Below, one piece after another: positions 1 through 4,794 of a stretch of 5,053 nucleotides of DNA; position 1 is the stretch's first letter, and each line of letters starts with the position of its first letter. The DNA comes from Candidatus Microgenomates bacterium (GTDB taxonomy: Bacteria > Patescibacteria > Microgenomatia > JADHYG01). The translations under genes were made by a program, and so were the position numbers. Below the pieces are notes generated by a model. The model worked only from the letters and a program-made list of their open reading frames with translations, searched no databases and was not told the DNA's origin. Location: assembly GCA_016782545.1 (NCBI GenBank), contig JADHYG010000071.1, positions 1 through 5,053 on the forward strand, read 5' to 3'.

Positions 1-2889
1 CTTAAGTCCAACTGGAAAAACCCATGCTCGTTCAACTCTTAAGGGTAAATTGACAAAATAAAGAGTGCTTTTTTCAGGAAATTGTTTGTAATTAGTCGAT
101 AGGGCGCGTAAAATTTTATTGGACGCTTCTCCGGCTATTTCCCAAGTTGACTCTGATTTTCTTAATTCTAAATAATAGAATCTTGTCATGGTTATCACCA
201 TCATGATCGCTATCAGTTTAAAAATCAAACTCTTTTTTTCATATAATTTAATAATAATGATGGCCAGTAAAATAACAAAACCAATAGAAGGAATATAAAG
301 ATAGCGTTCGGCAATATTCCCTAAGCCAATTACCGGTAATAAAGCAATTAAAATCCAGCCAAAAGAAAATATTATCAGCTTATTTATTTTTATCTTCTTG
401 AGTTCTTTTTTAAAATAGTAAATAAGACTCAAAACAACGATTAAAAATAAAGCGGCGATCAATTTTTGACCGCGAAGACTTTCTCTTAAAAAATCATAGA
501 AAGGAATAAAGCGAAAACCTAAAATCAATTCACCTGAATAACCTATTAAGTTTCCAAAAAAATTAAAAACAGAATTGCCAAGATTGTAATTATAATCTCC
601 GCTTAAAGGATGGGCGCGAGCAATAACATTTCTTAAAAAGAGGTAAAAAGCAAGAATACCGAAATAAGGCAATATTTTTTTGAAACTCTCTTTAAATCTT
701 TTAATGCCTTTAAAAACAATCAGATAAAAACTCAAAATCAACGGCAGAGTAACCGCCAATTCATAAGAAGCCAGGCTCAAGATAAAGAAAAATGGGCCCC
801 CCAGACAACACATTCGTTTAAACCAATTTTTTGCCTTTTCCTGTCTGAGAAATAAATAAACACTTAAAGAATAGAAAAAGGCACTGAAAAGTCCTGAATA
901 GCCAGAGACCCAAAATATTGTTTCTCCGTGAATGGGATGAAGTAAAAAGAAAAATCCAGCAAGAAAAGCAATGAAAAAATTGTCCCGACGCCAGTCCCGA
1001 CGAAGCGTCGGGACGGTACGGGACTTCGCCTCAGATGAAGACTCGCCCGCTAAGAAAAATGCCGTCAAATAAACCATCATGGAAGTTAAAAAATGAAGAC
1101 CAAAACTAATTAAATGATAACCAAAAGACTTAAGGCCTAAAAACTGATAGAGAAAATAAAAAACACTTTTAATTAAAGGTCTATAAAAGAAACCAGCCGC
1201 ATTAATAAAAAAGCCAGGAATATCAGCAAGATTAGTTGTCGCCGCCCATTTAAGCCAAGTAAAATCATCAGCAGTAAAATAATTAGCCAGGGCAGAATAA
1301 AAAACACTGATGGTGATTAAGGCTAATAAAATTATTGGCGTTATTGGCTTATTAAGAAAGTTTAGACCTTCCTTGATTAAAGATTCTTTTTTCTTAACCA
1401 AAGAAACATATAAAGCAGTCATTATGCCTATCATAATCCAAAAAATATAAGCTACTTTTGAGGCTTCAAAAACATCAATCAATAAAGCATTCAAAGACAA
1501 GCCAATAATGCCGCCAACAATGCCGATGACAACACTTCTGGCAAAAGAATTGTCTATTTTCCTAAGACTTTGTCGAGCAATAATTAAAGCAGTAAAAAGA
1601 ATCAGTAAAAAACTTGAAAATCCTAAAATCCCTGTTTCTCCTAAAAGCCTTAAATAATCATTGTCTGTCGCTAAATCAATTGAAGAAAATCCGCTTCCCA
1701 AGAAAATATTTCTTTTAAAAGCTTTTATCGCTCTGGGCCAGCCGCCCTGAAAACGAGTCGTAAAAGAAATATCATAAACAATGGCTCTTTTTACTAAAAA
1801 CTCACCAGAAATTGTTGCCAATTGGGCTGATTGCGAAGCCGTCTTAAGAGTAATTATTCTTATTTCTTTCAAAGCTGAAGAAGAGCTTTCTTTTTCAAGC
1901 AAAGGCACTTCTAAAAATCCGCTTCCCAAAGGGAGATCCTCTTGCTCTTTCTTAACAGAGTTTAGATCGGCCATTAATTCTTCAAGAGTGCCAATTGCCT
2001 TGCCTGTATTAACATCATAAACAACTTGTTCGACGCGTAATGTCTTGCTGAAACGATCCAAAGCCCCCGGCGACTCCTTCATTAAAAAAAGACTAATTAA
2101 AACAACAGGAATAATAAGCCATTTTCTGCGCTGTAAAAATAAAACCAAACTGATGATGATTAAATAAGCGGCAAAAGAAATTCTTGAAGCAGTAAAAAGC
2201 AAAAGAAAATAACCGCCTAAACCAATAAAGAGTAATCCTAATTTTTCCCACTTAGCTTTAAGACCAAATATTAAACTTAAAAACAACGACAAAGCAAGAA
2301 TTAAGTAAGCAGATAAATCATAATGGCCAGCAAACGTAGAAGTGGCTCGAGCTCCAGAAGGAAGATAAAGAGGAATTCCTTTGGCAAATTCTTCGTTCAT
2401 GGTCAAAAAAGCAGGAAATCCTAAAATTTTTTGCCCAAAGCCATAAATAACCACACCAAAAACGCCTAAAATAAAAAAAGCCAAACAATGATAAACATCT
2501 TTCCTCGTTTTAATAGCCGAAAAGGCAATGAAGAAAAGCATCATATATTCAATTCGACGTAGAAAATGAAGAATGGCTACTTTAGGAAAAAAATTGGCAA
2601 GATGAGGACCTAAAACTAAAATTGAAAAAACTAAAGAAATTCCCCCGATCAGCCAATAAACAAAAATAGGCAGTGATAATGGAGATTTAAAAGTTGCTTT
2701 TTTTCTTACTAATTGAAGAAAAAAAATAAAAATAAGAAAAGCGACAAATATATCTTCTAAACGAATATAAACCCAAGTATTTTCAACACTAAACAAAGGA
2801 AGTTTGGGATAAAGAGGAATAAAAAATAACAAAAAACAAATCCCAATTTTAAGAATATGATTATCTAACCAAGATAAAAGCTTGCGCAT
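1..2889 (-). CDS. Fused O-antigen ligase/Wzy-like and GT-C (PMT/GT39-like) membrane protein, 3' end outside window
   Basis: One frame of 963 codons starts at ATG 2889 and has no stop down to base 1. The only in-frame ATG after the preceding stop (2917-2919) is this one; no Shine-Dalgarno is visible and it overlaps the GT2 gene by 29 nt, suggesting translational coupling. Residues 1-500 resemble O-antigen ligase/polymerase proteins: about ten hydrophobic helices, ATSTFAGHYDLSAY (182-195), TASRIS (233-238), then a large loop (about 270-415) containing WPRAIKAF (384-391), LGSGF (397-401) and DNDYLRLLGETGILG (409-423). Around 500-515 (KKKESLIKEGLNFLNK) a second protein begins. It has an acidic pair D541-D542 after the first helix, as in GT-C enzymes that use polyprenyl-phosphate sugars, then FYRPL (568-572), HPIHGETIFWVSG (651-663), AERYLYIPSIGF (860-871) and a soluble tail from about 910. 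Each half is close to the length of a stand-alone family member. A genuine fusion is favoured; a recently lost stop or an assembly error is possible. Substrates are unknown. Confidence 0.85.
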   Translation of the reverse strand, partial: MRKLLSWLDNHILKIGICFLLFFIPLYPKLPLFSVENTWVYIRLEDIFVAFLIFIFFLQLVRKKATFKSPLSLPIFVYWLIGGISLVFSILVLGPHLANFFPKVAILHFLRRIEYMMLFFIAFSAIKTRKDVYHCLAFFILGVFGVVIYGFGQKILGFPAFLTMNEEFAKGIPLYLPSGARATSTFAGHYDLSAYLILALSLFLSLIFGLKAKWEKLGLLFIGLGGYFLLLFTASRISFAAYLIIISLVLFLQRRKWLIIPVVLISLFLMKESPGALDRFSKTLRVEQVVYDVNTGKAIGTLEELMADLNSVKKEQEDLPLGSGFLEVPLLEKESSSSALKEIRIITLKTASQSAQLATISGEFLVKRAIVYDISFTTRFQGGWPRAIKAFKRNIFLGSGFSSIDLATDNDYLRLLGETGILGFSSFLLILFTALIIARQSLRKIDNSFARSVVIGIVGGIIGLSLNALLIDVFEASKVAYIFWIMIGIMTALYVSLVKKKESLIKEGLNFLNKPITPIILLALITISVFYSALANYFTADDFTWLKWAATTNLADIPGFFINAAGFFYRPLIKSVFYFLYQFLGLKSFGYHLISFGLHFLTSMMVYLTAFFLAGESSSEAKSRTVPTLRRDWRRDNFFIAFLAGFFFLLHPIHGETIFWVSGYSGLFSAFFYSLSVYLFLRQEKAKNWFKRMCCLGGPFFFILSLASYELAVTLPLILSFYLIVFKGIKRFKESFKKILPYFGILAFYLFLRNVIARAHPLSGDYNYNLGNSVFNFFGNLIGYSGELILGFRFIPFYDFLRESLRGQKLIAALFLIVVLSLIYYFKKELKKIKINKLIIFSFGWILIALLPVIGLGNIAERYLYIPSIGFVILLAIIIIKLYEKKSLIFKLIAIMMVITMTRFYYLELRKSESTWEIAGEASNKILRALSTNYKQFPEKSTLYFVNLPLRVERAWVFPVGLK
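982..1040. repeat. Nested palindromic repeat inserted in frame in the membrane protein gene
   Basis: An inner hairpin has a perfect 9-bp stem, GTCCCGACG (994-1002) with CGTCGGGAC (1006-1014), and a 3-nt loop. It lies inside an outer pair GTCCCG (982-987) with CGGGAC (1019-1024). An adjoining imperfect palindrome, CTTCGCCTCAGATGAAG, covers 1024-1040. The stretch is clearly more GC-rich than the gene around it. It encodes residues about 617-636 (SSSEAKSRTVPTLRRDWRRD), an arginine-rich hydrophilic segment between two hydrophobic helices, where related GT-C proteins usually have a short loop (from memory). The reading frame is kept. The GTCCCG/CGGGAC arms are the same as those of the spacer hairpin at 3906-3922. 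Confidence 0.8.
1686..1929. repeat. Pair of 16-bp direct repeats encoding LGSGF twice
   Basis: The sequence AAAATCCGCTTCCCAA occurs exactly at 1686-1701 and 1914-1929, 228 bp (76 codons) apart and in the same frame. On the minus strand it encodes LGSGF at residues 321-325 and 397-401, both in the large extracytoplasmic loop of the ligase-like half. The second copy sits at the position of the conserved G-x-GF motif of O-antigen ligases. Flanking residues do not align well, so this is not an obvious duplication of a longer segment. Confidence 0.6.
2861..2889 (-). other. 29-nt gene overlap (GT2 end / membrane protein start)
   Basis: The GT2 stop (TAA, 2861-2863) lies 29 nt inside the next gene, whose ATG is at 2887-2889. 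The upstream frame of the membrane protein is closed by a stop at 2917-2919 with no other ATG between, so the overlap is not a start-choice artefact. It implies co-transcription and probably coupled translation. Confidence 0.8.
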
Positions 2890-3847
2890 AAGTTTGTTTA
2901 AGATAATGATTATTGGTTAAAACACCCAATAAATAAGCTTCAATGGCTTTAATTTTGAGCATTAACTTTAAAAGAAAAAGCCGCCAGCCAGAATGATGTT
3001 TTTGATAAAAGTATAAAAGTCCGCGAAAAATATTGAGAACAGGCGCTTTTTTTTCTTTACTGCTGGCCGCCCCTAAATGAAAAAATTCTGCCTGAGGATA
3101 AAAAAATACTCTAAATCCTGTTTTTTTAGCTCGATATAAAAACTCTATCTCATCCATATACATAAAAATGTTTTCGTCAAAAGAAAGTTTTTCAAAAACA
3201 ACTCTTTTCGCCATCAAACACGCCCCTGAAACCCAATCAACCTCACGAAGTTTTTTTGGTGACCAGCGAGTAAGATTTAATCTATCACCTTTTAAAAAAA
3301 GCATTAAAAAACAAATCGGCAATGAATAAAAAGGACCGCATGAAGCTTGAGCACTGCCATCTTTATTTAAAAGCCTGCCCCCAGCAATATCAACTTCTTT
3401 ATTTTCTTTTATAAAAGTTAGTAATTGGTTAATACCATTATTAATAACCTCTGTGTCTGAATTTAAAAGTAAAATATATTCACCTTGAGCTTGCTCACCC
3501 TGAGTCTTGCCGAAGGGTTTAATGGCTTGATTATTAGCTCTTCCAAAACCTAAATTCTTTTTATTCTCAATTAACTTGATAGTTGATTTATTATTTATTA
3601 ACGAGTTATTTATTAACGAGTTAATTCTCTTATTCTTCAACTCGTTAACTCGTGAACTCGTTAACCCGTTAACTTTTCTACTCGTTAACTCTTTAACTAA
3701 CCCAACCGATCCATCCGTAGAATTATTATCAACAATAATGACTTCAAAACTCAACTTTGATTTTTCAAGACTCTTAAAAATCGAATTAAGACAATTTTTT
3801 AAAAGTTTTCTTGTATTGTAATTAACAATGATGATTGATAAGTCCAT
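2861..3847 (-). CDS. Family 2 glycosyltransferase, WbbL/rhamnosyltransferase-like, with two in-frame repeat insertions
   Basis: A 328-residue cytoplasmic or membrane-associated GT-A enzyme that would transfer a sugar from a nucleotide donor to a growing lipid-linked glycan; donor and acceptor are not predictable. Visible motifs in order: IIIVNYNT (5-12), the nucleotide-binding VDNNSTDGS (39-47), NLGFGRANNQAIK (98-110), LNSDTEV (128-134; the position of the DXD metal site), GGRLLNKDGSAQAS (156-169), DWVSGACLMAKR (204-215), FDENIFMYMDEIEFLYRAKKTGF (223-245; ED-type catalytic region) and FHLGAAS (256-262). These match the WbbL-like group well. The protein is longer than usual because of two low-complexity insertions, residues about 52-89 and 111-121, in loops near the active-site side of the Rossmann-like half. 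Start ATG 3847 gives the canonical N-terminal strand. No ribosome binding site is seen; the bases just upstream belong to the inserted element. The gene overlaps the next gene by 29 nt. Confidence 0.93.
   Translation of the reverse strand: MDLSIIIVNYNTRKLLKNCLNSIFKSLEKSKLSFEVIIVDNNSTDGSVGLVKELTSRKVNGLTSSRVNELKNKRINSLINNSLINNKSTIKLIENKKNLGFGRANNQAIKPFGKTQGEQAQGEYILLLNSDTEVINNGINQLLTFIKENKEVDIAGGRLLNKDGSAQASCGPFYSLPICFLMLFLKGDRLNLTRWSPKKLREVDWVSGACLMAKRVVFEKLSFDENIFMYMDEIEFLYRAKKTGFRVFFYPQAEFFHLGAASSKEKKAPVLNIFRGLLYFYQKHHSGWRLFLLKLMLKIKAIEAYLLGVLTNNHYLKQTYAQAFILVR
3482..3517. repeat. In-frame short repeat insertion in the GT2 gene (PFGKTQGEQAQG)
   Basis: On the minus strand the segment reads CCCTTCGGCAAGACTCAGGG followed by TGAGCAAGCTCAAGG. 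It resembles the dispersed CCTTCGACAAGCTCAGG-type repeats seen in many bacterial genomes (from memory, not searched). It splits a block that in GT2 relatives is normally contiguous: NNQAIK is followed by about 11 extra residues before QGEYILLLNSDTEV. Inserted length is a multiple of three, and the sequence is richer in G and C than its surroundings. Confidence 0.7.
3581..3700. repeat. In-frame GTTAAC-rich tandem repeat tract in the GT2 gene
   Basis: The tract holds four GTTAAC palindromes (3644-3649, 3660-3665, 3668-3673, 3684-3689) in variants of CTCGTTAACTC, followed by an exact 15-bp tandem duplication, TTATTTATTAACGAG, at 3591-3605 and 3606-3620. It encodes residues about 50-89, a series of LTSRKVNG, LTSSRVNE, LKNKRINS, LINNSLINN units with no counterpart in typical GT2 enzymes, where VDNNSTDGS is followed after roughly 10-15 residues by the LIENKKNLGFGRANN block. 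The insertion preserves frame on the minus strand and leaves the flanking motifs intact. Confidence 0.8.
3834..3847. repeat. 14-bp direct repeat, copy 1 (contains GT2 start codon)
   Basis: ATTGATAAGTCCAT, read on the minus strand as ATGGACTTATCAAT, is the first five codons (MDLSI, last codon incomplete) of the GT2 gene. An exact second copy is at 4038-4051. Allowing one mismatch, the repeat extends to 18 bp (3834-3851 versus 4038-4055). Confidence 0.85.
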
Positions 3848-3892
3848 GATTTGCTACACAAGATATTGCTATATGACTGTGGCTGGAACATT

Positions 3893-3933
3893 ATTCTTCG
3901 AGTAAGTCCCGTATTGCGGGACGAATCGAGAAG
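3893..3933. repeat. Palindromic repeat unit B', inner GTCCCG hairpin
   Basis: Outer part ATTCTTCGAG ... TCGAGAAG encloses an inner hairpin GTCCCG (3906-3911) / CGGGAC (3917-3922). The unit aligns without gaps over 41 bp to 4722-4762 in the other spacer. Where the inner stem there begins with C and ends with G (CCCCG/CGGGG), here it is T and A (TCCCG/CGGGA): a paired change that keeps the stem. Confidence 0.8.
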
Positions 3934-3948
3934 TTTCATTTTCGATTA

Positions 3949-3985
3949 GTTCTCGACTCCGTCGATGTTTCGACCTCGCTCGAAC
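3949..3985. repeat. Palindromic repeat unit A' with nested GTCGA hairpin
   Basis: The outer halves GTTCTCGACT (3949-3958) and TCGCTCGAAC (3976-3985) join to the same 20-bp palindrome that is uninterrupted at 4688-4707 in the other spacer. Here they are separated by about 17 bp containing its own hairpin, GTCGA (3961-3965) / TCGAC (3970-3974). The copy therefore looks like an A unit with a smaller palindrome nested in its loop. Confidence 0.75.
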
Positions 3986-4037
3986 AATAATTTAGACAGT
4001 TATATCCCAATCATATAGCTATATGGTTAATTGCTAA

Positions 4038-4051
4038 ATTGATAAGTCCAT
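4038..4051. repeat. 14-bp direct repeat, copy 2 (at the acyltransferase stop)
   Basis: Exact copy of 3834-3847. On the minus strand it starts with an ATG (4049-4051) overlapping the acyltransferase TGA (4051-4053) as TGATG, then reads M-D-L-S-I and stops at TAG. It is a vestigial duplicate of the GT2 start, left in its probable ancestral place. Confidence 0.85.
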
Positions 4052-4647
4052 CATTGAAATAGTCGTGCCCGCCCTAAACAATAATGAGGATCTTTAATCT
4101 TTCTTTCTCCTATTTCTTTAGCAGGAACACCACCAACGACTTTAAATGGATCAACATCTTTAGCAACTACGGCGCCGGCGGCGACAATGGCTCCTTTACC
4201 AATTTTCACCCCTGGTTGAATTACTACTCTAGGGCCAATAAAAACATAGTCTTCGATTATTACTGGCTCACAAATAGCTCGAAAATCTTCGCTGTTAATA
4301 TCGTGTTCGGAATTATAAATTAAAACATGAGAAGCAATGTCAACATGATTGCCGATCCTAAGTATTTCCCTGCCATCTAAAAAACAATGATCGCCAACAA
4401 TAGTGTCTTTACCAATAGAAATCATGTGAGGATTAAAAAAACTAGCCCACATATGAATAACAGATCCTTTGCCAATCTTTGTTCCTGATAGTTGATAAAA
4501 AAACCTTCTTACAGAATGAAAAGGAATATGTCCCACCCAACGCAAAAGCATTAATTCAAAATCAAGAAAAATGTTAAAAAGACGATTGATTCCTTTTTTC
4601 ATCACCTGTTGTGAAGTTAATGATTGACCCATTTTGTCTTTGAACAT
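4051..4647 (-). CDS. Hexapeptide-repeat (left-handed beta-helix) O-acyltransferase, WcaF/NodL-like
   Basis: A 198-residue cytoplasmic enzyme likely to transfer an acetyl or other acyl group from CoA to a sugar hydroxyl. Such enzymes act as trimers. Hexapeptide repeats begin near residue 57: IGKGSV (58-63), [12 protein letters not shown] (78-89), IGNHVDI (98-104) and, after the catalytic-type loop, [25 protein letters not shown] (128-152) and [12 protein letters not shown] (154-165), ending with the family signature [11 protein letters not shown] (170-180). His115 in YNSEHDI (111-117) is at the position of the catalytic histidine. Residues 1-55 form a helical N-terminus with a hydrophobic stretch ([19 protein letters not shown]). 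Length is normal. Start ATG 4647 is the furthest upstream choice; Met6 or Met16 are alternatives and none has a convincing Shine-Dalgarno, so residues 1-15 are uncertain. Surrounding glycosyltransferases support a role in modifying a surface glycan; the acceptor is unknown. Confidence 0.92.
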   Translation of the reverse strand: MFKDKMGQSLTSQQVMKKGINRLFNIFLDFELMLLRWVGHIPFHSVRRFFYQLSGTKIGKGSVIHMWASFFNPHMISIGKDTIVGDHCFLDGREILRIGNHVDIASHVLIYNSEHDINSEDFRAICEPVIIEDYVFIGPRVVIQPGVKIGKGAIVAAGAVVAKDVDPFKVVGGVPAKEIGERKIKDPHYCLGRARLFQ

Positions 4648-4687
4648 AAATAAAAAATTTCTAATTTCTAATTATCAAGCATCTAAA

Positions 4688-4707
4688 GTTCTCGACTTCG
4701 CTCGAAC
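4688..4707. repeat. Palindromic repeat unit A
   Basis: GTTCTCGACTTCGCTCGAAC, an imperfect palindrome with TCGA-containing arms around a CTTCG centre. Its reverse complement matches the outer part of unit B at 4722-4762, so A and B are inverted copies of one another, B carrying an extra hairpin. A variant with a different nested hairpin is at 3949-3985. Confidence 0.75.
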
Positions 4708-4721
4708 AGTAACTTCTTTCT

Positions 4722-4762
4722 ATTCTTCGAGCGAACCCCGCACTGCGGGGCGAGTCGAGAAG
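4722..4762. repeat. Palindromic repeat unit B, inner CCCCGC hairpin
   Basis: Outer part CTTCGAGCGA ... AGTCGAGAAG is unit A in reverse orientation; inside it is a perfect 6-bp hairpin CCCCGC (4736-4741) / GCGGGG (4745-4750) with a 3-nt loop. It has no following T-run on either strand, so it does not look like an intrinsic terminator. The homologous copy is at 3893-3933. Confidence 0.8.
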
Positions 4763-4794
4763 CCATCATTGAACATTTAGCATTTCATTGGAAA

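Larger units (their letters stand above)
3848..4037. mobile_element. 190-bp non-coding foldback element flanked by 14-bp direct repeats (MITE-like)
   Basis: The stretch between the two direct repeats carries no gene. Its outer arms are imperfect inverted repeats: ATATTGCTATATGA at 3863-3876 matches the reverse complement of 4011-4024 at 13 of 14 bases, and ATTATTCTTCGAG (3890-3902) matches the reverse complement of CTCGAACAATAAT (3979-3991) at 12 of 13. TTTGC near the left end faces TTTAGC near the right end. The centre holds two nested hairpins. Taken together it looks like a non-autonomous palindromic element that inserted at the GT2 start codon and duplicated its target. No transposase or known family is recognisable. 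A 14-bp duplication is longer than usual for DDE transposases, so the mechanism is open. Confidence 0.7.

Noticed and set aside
1781..2020. 79-codon open frame on the plus strand
   Set aside because: It lies wholly antisense to the ligase-like half, where the minus-strand frame has clear conserved motifs; its translation shows no recognisable domain.
1..2889. Alternative genetic code (TGA read as an amino acid) as the reason for the long frame
   Set aside because: The long frame contains no in-frame TGA, TAA or TAG, and the acyltransferase ends at a TGA at the normal end of its family, so the standard code explains everything seen.
3591..3700. CRISPR-like array
   Set aside because: The units are short, contiguous and degenerate, with no unique spacers, and they lie inside a coding frame.
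3576..3821. 81-codon open frame on the plus strand
   Set aside because: Antisense to the GT2 N-terminus and produced largely by the GTTAAC repeat tract, which keeps several frames open.
3848..3890. Promoter for the GT2 gene supplied by the inserted element
   Set aside because: TATA-like bits such as TATAGC and GATATAAC exist on the minus strand, but no well-spaced -35 partner is seen and such sequences are common in AT-rich DNA.
4084..4323. 79-codon open frame on the plus strand
   Set aside because: Antisense shadow of the acyltransferase hexapeptide repeats; no independent support.
4736..4750. CCCCGC/GCGGGG hairpin as an intrinsic transcription terminator
   Set aside because: No T-run follows on either strand and the hairpin is nested within a dispersed repeat unit with a homologue in the other spacer.
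4048..4773. 11-bp match CCATCATTGAA at 4048-4058 and 4763-4773 as a sign that the two spacers share a junction
   Set aside because: A match of this length is expected by chance in an AT-rich window of this size, and the flanking bases do not align.
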